From assembly GCA_003427395.1 (NCBI GenBank), contig BFEA01000246.1, positions 66,602 to 91,115 of the forward strand: a stretch of DNA of 24,514 bases. The letters are read 5' to 3'. Source of the DNA: Chara braunii. Lineage: Eukaryota > Streptophyta > Charophyceae > Charales > Characeae. The notes below the pieces were generated by a model. It saw only the letters and a program-made list of their open reading frames with translations, searched no databases and had not been told where the DNA came from. The stretch's first letter is position 1, and each line of letters starts with the position of its first letter. Positions 1 to 8,213 of the stretch are shown here, one piece after another. A program made the position numbers and the translations under genes.

Positions 1-346
1 CCCCAGCCAGTGTTAGTGGTGCTGGTAAGAGCAAACACCACAGTGACTAGCACCCGCGGAGGGGCTGCATCTATTGGTGGGGAGCATCACCTGCTGGCAG
101 TGTTGGAAAGCGGGCCCATCGTCCCATATACAACTGAAATTGAGTACAAAGAAAACACTTGCAGGGAGTTTCTGCCAGCATTGATTACCCTGGGGACCAG
201 GGGATTGACTGAGCAGTTTATTGGGGGGAAGGGGGAAGTTGGGGTAGAACTGAATCTGATGCCGGATATTTGGTACTACACCCTAGTTTCACCCTCCGCT
301 ACCAGCCCCAATCCCACATTTTGGCAATCTATCACTGAGTCGTGTA
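1..346. other. Unassigned sequence left of element A
   Basis: The plus strand is open without a stop from position 10 to 357, but the frame begins with GTG rather than ATG and its translation has no motif I recognise. Its right edge abuts the target duplication of element A. The sequence beyond that element (1116 onward) is a minus-strand LINE remnant, so this stretch is most simply the continuing 3' end or flank of that LINE. No gene is supported. Confidence 0.3.
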
Positions 347-355
347 GATTAATCC
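347..355. repeat. Left target-site duplication of element A
   Basis: GATTAATCC here is repeated exactly at 1107-1115 on the other side of element A. The right copy also sits inside the palindrome TAGGATTAATCCTA, so a base of ambiguity in the boundary is possible. Confidence 0.6.
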
Positions 356-1106
356 TATGAAACCACGCGTTCATTGAACGCGGAATTTCCATTCAGAAAC
401 TGAACGGAATGCACGCGCGTGCAATGAACGCGACCGAACGCGAAGTTCAATTCCGCGGGGGGGGGGGGGGGGGAAACCTCAACAAATTCCGAAAAAAAAA
501 TATGTTATGAAGAAAAAAAAAATAAACAACATTTGCCAGAGCATTACATCCAAATTCGTTACCAAATTGGAAATAAAAATAGAAAACAGAAAATTGAAAA
601 AAGTAAAAAGAGAATTGAAATAAGTGAGTGCGAGAGTACGTTTGTGACACCGCCATCTTTGGCCATTTTTTATTGTTTTTTGGCAGAGCCAAATGCCCTA
701 AAAATTTACAGATGTGTACTTCACATTATACAAAACTCATGAAAAAATTATAAAAAAATAATAATTGTTTTTAGGTGGCGAAATAAAGTAAAAACAGAAA
801 ATAAAAAGTTAAAAAAACTGAGTGGGCGAACACAATTTGACATCGCCATCTTTGGCGATTTTTCATTTTTTTTGTCTTCGCAAAATGACTCCAAAATTAA
901 CAAGCATATACCACACATCATAAAGGACTCATAAAAACAAATTCAGGAAAAATAAGTTATTTTTAGGCATCGAACAAAAACAATTAAAAAAATAAAAAAT
1001 AAAAAAATAATTGAACGTCGTTCAATTTTGAACGCGAATTTGAATCCGCGTTCAAACGCACATTAGAACGGGAACGAACGTTCACGACATTCAAACGGTT
1101 ACATAG
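356..1106. mobile_element. Non-autonomous DNA element A (MITE-like, 751 bp)
   Basis: The left end reads TATGAAACC and the right end, on the other strand, CTATGTAACC, giving short imperfect terminal inverted repeats. The 9-mer GATTAATCC flanks the element on both sides (347-355 and 1107-1115) as a target-site duplication. The subterminal zones are full of GAACG/CGTTC motifs in both orientations (about 365-455 and 1010-1095). The core is AT-rich, has no credible coding sequence and contains a run of 17 G at 457-473. A 9-bp duplication is common for Mutator-like elements, but the termini alone do not fix the superfamily. Element B at 21908-22661 carries the same core in opposite orientation. Confidence 0.7.
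640..985. repeat. Internal two-unit tandem duplication in element A
   Basis: Two diverged modules each start around GCCATCTTTGGC (652-663 and 845-856, 193 bases apart). Each then runs through a similar AT-rich series: an AAATG or AAAATG block, an AAAATT block, an ACTCAT block and a TTTTTAGG block near 770 and 960. The same two-module layout is seen reversed in element B, so it is a property of the family. Confidence 0.55.
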
Positions 1107-1115
1107 GATTAATCC
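1107..1115. repeat. Right target-site duplication of element A
   Basis: Exact second copy of GATTAATCC, directly after the right terminus (GGTTACATAG) of element A. Confidence 0.6.
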
Positions 1116-2150
1116 TACTAGGGACCCCCTCCTTCGTACCAATGTTCCCCCATCATGGCTACAGCTGGTGGCGGGAAAGGGTTTGGGAAGTCCAGGGCGC
1201 CATGGTACGTCTGGGCAGACATTTGTCCACTTCTGAAAAAGAAGATGATAATTACTGTCGCTATGCCCCACCATTTCTCCCTCCCCCTCTCTTTCCCCTT
1301 CCCCTTCCCAACAAAGTTTTGCAATAGGATTCCCCAAGGTTCCCCCCAAACAGTCATTGCTGAATTGTTGAATATACTTCTTGATTTCTGCTTTAATATG
1401 TCGGGATGTTAGTTTCTCCTTCACTTTTTCCCATTGAATAGTAATTTCGACGTGCACATGCAGTCTGATTTCCTCTTGCAAGATTTGGTCATCCAATCAT
1501 ACCTCCTCCATCCCATAAACGCAACGTCTTCTCCATAGCGCCCAGGGTACCGCCCGTCTCACCCCTAATTTAAATATATTGTCCTCAAAGGTGGTAGTTT
1601 GCTCCAGGTCCCATGTTTCACACAACAGTGGTTTCCAATCCCACGACCAGGGTGTCGTGGTGCCATCTGTCTTCATACCCTCTCACACCATCTCCACAAC
1701 CATATCGACCCCGGACATTGTAGGAAAATGTGTTCGATTGTTTCTGGTCGACATTGTGACGGGAAGACAAATGAACAAAGTTTGCACCATGGTAGAGCAA
1801 GCCCTCGATGTTCCAAGGTTGTCCTGTCAATCAGCCAATTGTTCATGGGCAGGCAACGGGTGCTCAATTTGTCATTGCAGCGATGCCACTTTTACTGGGG
1901 AAGCCTTGCTCGGCCTAAGCCATTTTACTGAGCGAAGGGTCTCTTTCCCCACATCCAGGTGCCGCATATTGATCGACTGTGTATGCAGTTATCGTTGTCC
2001 TTGTTTTCCCCTGCCCATGGTTAGTGTCCAGGTCCAATTTTCTAGGTCGAAACCAAGGTGTGAGATTGGTGTGGTCGGTTTGTATGCCAATCATCCATCT
2101 TTTTCTTTTAAACCACCAGTACACGACCTCAGCCTTGCAGCAAAATAACT
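1116..2150 (-). pseudogene. Decayed LINE reverse transcriptase, 3' end with zinc domain
   Basis: This reads as the C-terminal end of a non-LTR retrotransposon ORF2 on the minus strand, broken into several frames. The strongest part is minus 1867-1673: the translation contains WLIDR, then CKLC, then ETIEHIFLQCPGS and W-W-C. This is the C-x2-C ... H-x4-C pattern of the zinc-binding region that follows the reverse transcriptase domain in plant LINEs (zf-RVT). Upstream, minus 2124-1915 and the adjoining frame hold tryptophan-rich sequence typical of the thumb-to-zinc linker. Downstream, minus 1496-1350 gives an acidic/basic tail beginning MDDQILQEEI. No single frame spans the region, and neither endonuclease nor palm domain lies in the window. 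Element A sits at its 3' side. Confidence 0.55.
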
Positions 2151-2260
2151 TGTTGCCATAAGAAGTAAAAGGCGGGCTCGGGGCAGGGTCGGAGCGTCAG
2201 AAGGTTTTCAAATTTTTGGGCCCATCTTAAATCCGTATGTCCCAAAAAATAAAACAACGT

Positions 2261-2552
2261 TTGGCCGTGATTGCAGTTGGATACACTTTTTGGAATACTC
2301 GTGCGAGTTTGCCCTCAGTGAGGGCACTTCAGCAGAACGTAGAACACGCAGGAGTGTCAGACTCTCAAAAAAAGAACCAAAAAAAAAAAGTATTTGGTTG
2401 TGATTGCAGTTGGATACACTTTTTGGAGTACTCGTGCGAGTTTGCCCTTAGTGAGGGCACTTCAACAGAACGTAGAACACGCAGGACTGTCGGACTCTCA
2501 AAAAAAGAAAAAGAATTTTTTTTTTTTTGCCGTGATTGCAGTTGGATACACT
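2261..2552. repeat. 133-bp tandem repeat with paired palindromes, 2.2 copies
   Basis: Unit 1 starts at 2261, unit 2 at 2394, and a truncated unit 3 at about 2526. Each begins with a variant of TTGGCCGTGATTGCAGTTGG. Each full unit contains two short palindromes, ACTCGTGCGAGT and GCCCTCAGTGAGGGC (the second unit has one change in it), and ends in an A-rich run of variable length. No protein family is evident in the frame that crosses it. Confidence 0.85.
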
Positions 2553-2663
2553 TGGTGACAGGCGGGAGTCACGGTGAAGCACCAAGCTAGATTCTTCTCT
2601 CATCTAGACGCACCTAGCGCATGCACACCAAGAGACAGAGGCTCTCAGTGTCTCCACGTCACA
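2553..2663. other. Short unassigned spacer
   Basis: About 110 bp between the tandem repeat and the foldback half-copy. It contains the small hairpin-like TCTAGATTCTTCTCTCATCTAGA region near 2588-2610 and nothing I can name. Confidence 0.3.
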
Positions 2664-2904
2664 GGCTGATGTGGCGCCACACTAGACTCGGCCAAGAGGG
2701 GGGAGAGGGGTGGGTGCATACTTGCCTTGTGCCTCTTCTTTTTTGGGTGCCGCAGAGATTGCTCCATAGTTGTCCTGCTTCCTAACATAGTGAATGGCCT
2801 AGTGAATGTTGACCCAGGTCGACATGGATGGAGTTGGAGGAGTGTGCCCCTGAGAAGGTAAAGTGTGTGTCACATGGCGGGTTGAAATCTTCAAGTAATT
2901 GTTG
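2664..2904. repeat. Half copy of the foldback repeat, left of the 5' LTR
   Basis: From the central GTGGCGCCAC (2671-2680) rightward this matches the right arm of the 332-bp palindrome at 17753-18084 with no length difference over 166 bp. It then matches the 66-bp tail at 18085-18150 until the LTR starts. The left arm is missing: sequence before about 2660 is unrelated. The few bases that break symmetry around the centre (GGCTGAT to the left, ACTAGACTC to the right) are in reverse orientation compared with the downstream copy. Confidence 0.8.
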
Positions 2905-3216
2905 TGTAGCGGACCTCTGGTTGGCCTGTGAGACCAGTCGCTTGGCCTGTTCTCACAGGCCTGTGTTATATTCAGGCCAGTCCAGTCCAGGCCGGTACTT
3001 CTGTCGGTACCAGCCAGTCCAGTCCAGTCCAGTCCCGTCAGTCCGCTGGGGTATACCCCAGTTGTTGTCTGTTTTATTTCTCATTGCATTCGCACAGTTT
3101 GGAGTACGTGCATTGGAGTCTGGCGTGGGAGTTGCGCTGTGCCATCTCGCTCCCCCTTCTTCCTCCATCTCCATCTCTATCTCTGGCGGAGCATCACACC
3201 TGGTGGGTCCGCCACA
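2905..3216 (+). repeat. 5' LTR (312 bp)
   Basis: It starts TGTAGCGG and ends GCCACA, so it has TG...CA ends, and is matched along its length by 17444-17752. It contains an 11-bp stem (GGCCTGTGAGA at 2923-2933 pairing with TCTCACAGGCC at 2951-2961), which is conserved in the 3' copy, and a run of the pentamer GTCCA (four tandem units near 3015-3036, fewer in the 3' LTR). A TATATT-like stretch lies near 2967, but promoter function is not shown. The end is fixed by the PBS two bases downstream. Confidence 0.88.
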
Positions 3217-3217
3217 T

Positions 3218-3229
3218 TGGTATCGGAGC
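3218..3229 (+). other. Primer-binding site (initiator tRNA-Met type)
   Basis: TGGTATCGGAGC lies just after the 5' LTR. It differs at one base from TGGTATCAGAGC, the site complementary to the 3' end of the plant initiator methionine tRNA that is common in plant LTR retrotransposons. It would prime minus-strand cDNA synthesis. Confidence 0.85.
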
Positions 3230-3489
3230 GGGAACGGTCCCCGCTCCCACCCGCCACACCGCACATACGGGAAAACAGCAAATCCCGACAACGGGATTTT
3301 TCGTTGTTTTCTGGCTGTTTTCGCCGAAAACAGAGGGGAAAAGGTGCAGCAGTAGGAGAGCGACACGTGGCGAAAAGGGAACTGTTGTCGCGACCAAGGC
3401 CGCCGCACCACGCACACGCGCCCACGCTGTTGCTGCCCCTCCACGCCCCGCTTCCCGATTTATCTTATCAAGATCCGGGATCTTATTGC

Positions 3490-3565
3490 CGCTGGGGTTT
3501 GAACCCAGACACCTGTTGGGTTATGCGCGTGCGTAACCACCCTCATAACACACTCGCCACAGTGT
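3490..3565 (-). other. tRNA-like sequence in the retrotransposon leader
   Basis: On the minus strand, CTGGG-TTCAAAC-CCCAG (3508-3492) is a perfect 5-bp T-arm with a 7-base loop and includes a good box-B-like core (GGTTCAAACCC). Further 5', TGGCGAGTGTG resembles a box A, and GGTGGTTACGCACGCGC resembles a D-arm/SINE head. The spacing is too long by about ten bases and no matching acceptor stem is seen, so this is not a functional tRNA. A tRNA-derived SINE fragment is the likeliest reading; chance resemblance is possible. Confidence 0.4.
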
Positions 3566-3764
3566 ATGCGTTGCCTTGTAGTACGGCACACTCGTGTTGA
3601 AGAGGTGTCGTGCTGGCTATTTACCCCCCTCTGGCGAGCAGGGAGCAGCGGCCAAAAGGGCAGCACCGGCCGGGCTGCTATTTGCCCCCCCCCCCTCCGG
3701 CTGCTGCCGCCTGTGCGTGTGGCTATCTGCAGTGCCACGTGGCAGTTTGCTGTGGACTTGAAGA

Positions 3765-3951
3765 CCCCCTGTTTCAGGGGCTGCTCTACGGTGGTGAGGG
3801 TCTGCTCGCATAGCACACCCTGGATCTGCTGGTAGGGGCTGATCAAGATCTCAGCCCCCCCTTCCTCCTCCAGTCGGCTGCTGCAGTGAAGGCCAAGACC
3901 CTCCTGGTCTTGGTATACCTTGTGCCCTTGGAGACACCAAGGGCAAGGTAT
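3765..3951. other. Cluster of three hairpins in the leader
   Basis: There are three inverted repeats. CCCCTG/CAGGGG lies at about 3765-3781 with a short loop. CCAAGACC (3893-3900) pairs with GGTCTTGG (3906-3913) over a 5-base loop. The arm at 3915-3931 pairs with 3937-3951 (15 bp with a 2-base bulge, 5-base loop). The last two are adjacent. They lie in the transcribed leader between PBS and gag, so an RNA role (packaging or translation) is possible but only inferred. Confidence 0.6.
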
Positions 3952-5010
3952 CATCTCTCTCTCCCCTCTTTCTGCTAACCCACCTTCCCTACCTCTCCTC
4001 TCTCCTCTTACTCACCCCTTCTCTTTCCCCCACCTTCCACTGCCTCTTTTCCCTCCTTTTTTTACCTTCCCCACCCCACCTTTTCTCCCACCACCCACTC
4101 TTTTACTCTCTTCCTTCATTTATTTTCTTTTTTTTCCTCCTTTTTGCTTTGCTTCTTGATCCCTCTCCACCTTTCCCCATCCCTCTCTTTTCCATTCTCT
4201 CACCCTCCTCTTCCCCAACTACCACCAAATCATCCCCCCTACCTCCCACTTCCATCTTTTTCTCTCTCCCACCTATTTCTCTCTTTTCTCCTTCACTTTT
4301 CATTCCCCTCCCCCCCTACTTCGAATTTTTTATGTTCTTCTTCTTTCTATCTTTCTTTTGATTTATCTTTTCTCTTTTTTCCAAAAAAATAAATAAATTG
4401 AATTATCTTCTTCCCCACCTTCTTTTCTCATTTTGTGATTTATTTCATTTTTTTTTTTACTTGTTTTGAAAATTTGAATTTCCTTGCGGCATCCTTAAAT
4501 CTGATTAGGAGCTCGTCATTCTTGCTTTGAACACACATTTTGACCCCGTGGGGGTAACGAAGTGCTGCCGAAATTTCCTACTTTACTTAGTCTTTCTTCT
4601 TGACGGCACACTTCGACCCCATGGGGGTAACGGAATGCTGCCGAATTTTTTGAAAAATTCAACACTTCATTTTTCGTCACCCCCCCTCTACTTATTTCTT
4701 CATTTATTTCTTTATCTATTTATTTCTTATTTCTTTATTTATTTTCTGAAATTTTTCATTTGCGGCACTTTGAAACTTAGTCTGCTTATCTTGGTCTCTT
4801 CTTTCTGTTGGCACATTCTTGACCCCATGGGTGTAGGGAAATGCTGCCGAAAATTTCAAAAAAATAAATATTATTTTTCTCTTCACATTTTGTTTACTTA
4901 TTCCCTTAATTATTTTTATTATTATTATTATTTTTTTTTTCTCTCAAAATTTCACTGTTTATTTATTTTTCTCCCGCCTCCCCCCACGCTTGCTATTTTT
5001 TTTTCTTGAT
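3952..5010 (+). repeat. Kilobase-long polypyrimidine tract in the leader
   Basis: The plus strand here is almost entirely C and T, with a C-rich first half (about 3952-4320) and a T-rich second half. Open frames across it (for example 3920-4159 and 4144-4392) encode only low-complexity Ser/Pro/Phe/Leu sequence and are artefacts of composition. It ends shortly before the gag start region. Confidence 0.85.
4542..4857 (+). repeat. Three dispersed copies of a 36-bp motif
   Basis: Copies begin at 4542, 4615 and 4821. Each reads GACCCC(A/G)TGGG(G/T)GTA, then about six bases, then TGCTGCCGAAA/ATTT. The second half of a larger unit also recurs: TTGCGGCA near 4485 and 4763 precedes copies 1 and 3. 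The GACCCCATGGGGGT part is itself nearly palindromic. They stand out as G-bearing islands in the pyrimidine tract. Confidence 0.75.
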
Positions 5011-5017
5011 TAGGTCA

Positions 5018-5090
5018 CCGGTACCCTACCCTAACCACTCAAACTCTTGTTAGGGTTTTCGTAGGATTTTTATAGGGTTTAGGGTTCTTC
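5018..5090 (+). other. Telomere-like AGGG motifs before gag
   Basis: CCTACCCTAACC near 5025 and TATAGGGTTTAGGGTTC near 5070 resemble the plant telomere unit TTTAGGG in both orientations, for about two units each. Such telo-boxes occur in plant leaders and promoters. Here the function is unknown and chance is not excluded. Confidence 0.35.
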
Positions 5091-5271
5091 AAACCCCCCT
5101 ACTTTCCCGTCTTTTTTGGGCACCCTGGACCCGAACCACACCTCCCCCTTTGACGACGCCCGCGCTAGCCTTGCTAGTGTCGTCCGCCGCTTTCTACCGC
5201 AGACCCCCCCCTCCGCCCTCCGCTCACGCAGACCTCCTCTGGCCCCCTCCAGTCCGGCCCGTCACCTTCCC

Positions 5272-7332
5272 ATGGTCGACGATGTGTCACACGCCGCCAA
5301 CGCGGCGACCACCACAGCACCGGGCTCCACACCCATGCCGGCGGACCAGGTTCATCAGCCCCAGGGGGACCTGCACACCCTCATCACCTCCCTCCTCGCG
5401 CCCATTCAGGCACAACTCGCGACCCTCACGCCCTTACAGGTGCAAGTGGCGACCCTTGCCGCTGGCGTGCGGCAACTCCAGGATGTTGCCTGTCCTTCAT
5501 CTCCTGACTCTCTCTCTTCTCCTGGCTCCCAGTCCGGGTTCCCAGTCCTCCGACGGGGTGGCCACGGTGGAACTTCCTCCTCCGATGCCCCCGACCCGAC
5601 CATCTTGGTGACCGTCCACGCACCTAGCTCGACGGCCGCCACGAGTCAGACCCTCCCTTACCCTACGGGCACACCCGCCCAGATTCTGGTCACTACGGCC
5701 ACGGGACCACAACCCGCTACCATGGTCTCAGCTTTTCCGGGTGCCCCGATTCTCCCTCCCCTTCGCACGACCGCAGCGCCACCTGGCTCTCCCCACTCTG
5801 GGATGCCCCGCGCCGCTCGTGCGTCCACTTCCCTCACTCTTCCTCCTGCCACTGCTCGCTCGATCTACGTCCAACGTCTCGAGGACGAGCTTGCCCAGAC
5901 CCGGGCCGACCTCGCCCTCTTACGCCTTCATCTACCCCCACGCTCACAGGTGGTCGCGCCTTCGGGCGCACCCCCTTCTTCTTCTACCCTTCCTTCCATG
6001 CAGGCTCGCTTCCCTCGCCCTGCACCATATCCAACCCCATCCTACCTTCTTCCTATTCCCGCGGTTGTTGCGACCTCTTCTACCGCAACTCCCTCGCAGC
6101 CTGCCGCTGCTGCCCCCGCCGCTCCCCCATGCGGCTCGGACGCACAGTCAGTTGCGTCCCTTTCTCCAGGACCTGCGCCGACTTACTCGGTCGTGGCACA
6201 TGCCTCTGCTCCTCGATCCCCTCGCCGCCAAAACAGTGGCGCACCACTCGTCCGCTTGACGGACATTGCCTTGTATGACGGTACAGGCATACGCGTGTCT
6301 CGATGGCTACAGTCTGCCACCCGCACCCTCCAGCTCATGGGCGCCCCACCCGACACGTGGGTGGATCACCTCTCCACGCGCCTATGTGATGATCCTTTTG
6401 ACGCCTGGGAGGATTTCTACGCTTACTCCCTTCATGCGGGTCGGACTCCGACCTTCATGGATTTCCAGGCGTTCCTCGAGGATCGCTTCAGAGCCCGAGA
6501 TGACGTGAGTGACACCTTCGAGCGTGTCGTCACTGCACGCTGGTCGAACTCTGGTGGCGCTGCCGGCCTGGATCGCCACATCCAGGTCTTTTAGGACGCC
6601 CACCTCATTTGTGACGTGGCATTCCTCCCCGAGGCTTCCCTTATCGATCGTTTCTTGGCCAGCCTCTCGCTTGACTACCGCTCCAAGTTATGGCGGTACG
6701 AGTTCACATCGGCCCCGCAGGCTTACGAGGCCGCTAGGGATCATCAGAGGATGCGGGCCCGTCTTCAACCCACTTCCTCCTCCCAACCCCAGCGTACTGG
6801 TTACGCCCCCTCCTCCTCTCACGTCACTTCCGAGCGTCGTTCCCCTTTTCGCGGTCGCCCCCTCCGTTCCGCACAGCAGGGCCGCCACTTCTCGCGCCAC
6901 TTCAGCGCGCTCGAGTATGGTGAGCAGGACTTTGTTGCCCCGTTGTCGCCCGAGAGTGACCATAGCGACGACCTCGACCTCGGCGAGACCGTCCACTACC
7001 ACTTGGAGGACTCTACTCTCCCTATGGCTGAGCCTCTCCAGCTCATCCTCTCCGCCCTCTCCCGGGCACGCAGCCGTCCCGGTCACGCTGGCGCGTCGCC
7101 CCCAGAGGTCCCTCAGCAGGACCTCCCTCAGGGCTTTGTCCCTCCTCGCAGTGTCCTTTCTGCTGAGGAACGCGCGACTATTTTGGGTCGGCGTGGGTGT
7201 TTGCGCTGCCACCAGGACGGTCATACCTCCTCGCGGTGCCCTTACACCGCCGCCCTCGACCGCCACTACGCTAACCTCCAGCATCGTGCCCAGTCCCCCC
7301 TCGGCGCCTCGCATCCCCGCGGTGCCTCCTAG
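5272..7332 (+). pseudogene. gag: Retrotransposon gag (capsid/nucleocapsid), one internal stop
   Basis: This is the structural polyprotein that would assemble the virus-like particle. The first ATG in the frame is at 5272 in a good context (CCCATGG); the frame is open upstream to about 5116 but has no earlier ATG. Residues 1-320 are low-complexity Pro/Ser/Thr/Ala sequence. A Retrotrans_gag-like region starts near residue 328 (DIALYDGTGI, SRWLQSATRT) and continues to about 500. A CCHC knuckle (C-x2-C-x4-H-x4-C, CLRCHQDGH) is at about residues 643-656. TAG at 6592-6594 (codon 441) interrupts the frame, which continues unchanged on the far side through the rest of the capsid region. The gene ends at TAG 7330-7332, overlapped by the pol frame. 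Confidence 0.88.
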
Positions 7333-8213
7333 CCACGGTGCAGTGTACACCTGCGCCCTCCTCAGTAGTCGGCTTCCCGACATCCCCGTCGCGGTTTGCC
7401 CCTCTCGCTACTGAAGTTGAGGTATTGCTGGACCCGACAGAGTGTAATCCGCCCTCTGTCGCAGTACCATTTGCGCCTCCGCAGACCACCGTCTCCCCTC
7501 CTACCCCGCCATGACTACCAATGCATCGAGCCATTCGCTCAGCCCGTTGCAGCGAGTAGCTTGCGACTCGTGAGAACGTTGTGTCCTCTCTTTTGGACTT
7601 GAGCATGCTCCAGGCTCGTCAGGAGCGACTCACCCTCCATGTCGTTGCACTGCGTCGCCTTCTCACCATCCTCTCTGACCCTGATCGCACCCTCTCGATC
7701 ATCCCCGTACGACTAGGGACCTCCACGACGGTGTACTCAGAGCTGTGGGATTCCGGTTCTCAGGGCGACTTCATTCACCCACGTGTGGTGAAAGAAGCCC
7801 GCTTACCCACGACAGGGCCCCCAACTCCCATCTCTGTCACCCTAGGGGATGACAAGACCCAGCGCTTCTTCGATCGGACGGTCACCGACCTCCCTTTCTT
7901 CCTCACTCTCGAGCCGACTGATCGTCCCCCGACGTCTCGTCGTCACCGCTCCTCCGCACATTTCCATCTGATGGAGACGGGGTACGATTTCATTCTCGGT
8001 AATCCGTGGTCTCGTCGGTTCCGCAGCACCGAGGCCGATTGGGCGACCAACACTCTCGTTCTCAAAACGAAGTGTGGACAGACGTATCGCATACCTTTCA
8101 TAGGTACCACTGCGACACCACACCCCGATCCTCCTCCCCCGGAGCCTTCCGTGCCCACACCATCTCCTTCTATCACTGTCACCTCGCCTTGGCAGTTTGC
8201 TCTCTTCATCTGA
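7275..8213 (+). pseudogene. pol: pol N-terminus: aspartic protease
   Basis: The pol frame is -1 relative to gag and is open from 7275, so it overlaps gag by 58 bases. It has stops at 7512-7514 (TGA) and 7557-7559 (TAG). From 7581 it is open to TGA 8211-8213. The protease active-site motif is at 7749-7760 (DSGS, within LWDSGSQGDFI); the more usual form is DSGA. The second family landmark, ILG before NPW (GYDFILGNPW), is near 7983-8012. Retropepsin-type proteases work as dimers and cut the Gag-Pol polyprotein. A Pro-rich linker closes the segment. The next stop-free segment (8235 onward) is in the same frame. Confidence 0.82.

Noticed and set aside
1579-2148. 189-codon plus-strand frame
   Set aside because: It lies opposite the minus-strand LINE zinc domain, which has a recognisable C-x2-C...H-x4-C pattern; the plus-strand product has no motif.
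3490-3565. Functional tRNA gene
   Set aside because: The T-arm is perfect, but the box A to box B distance is too long and there is no matching acceptor stem.
2928-3600. Plus-strand frames of 150-200 codons across the 5' LTR and leader
   Set aside because: They run through LTR, PBS and leader without a domain, and the corresponding frame at 17460 is only the 3' LTR.
3920-4392. Open frames in the C/T-rich leader and their minus-strand partners
   Set aside because: Translations are pure Ser/Pro/Leu/Phe or Lys/Glu/Gly low-complexity sequence, which follows directly from base composition.
5020-5090. Interstitial telomere array
   Set aside because: Only about two telomere-like units in each orientation; too few to separate from chance or from a leader motif.
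6509-7414. 301-codon frame overlapping gag, and the 231-codon frame on the opposite strand
   Set aside because: Shadows of the GC-rich gag reading frame, which alone carries the capsid region and the CCHC knuckle.
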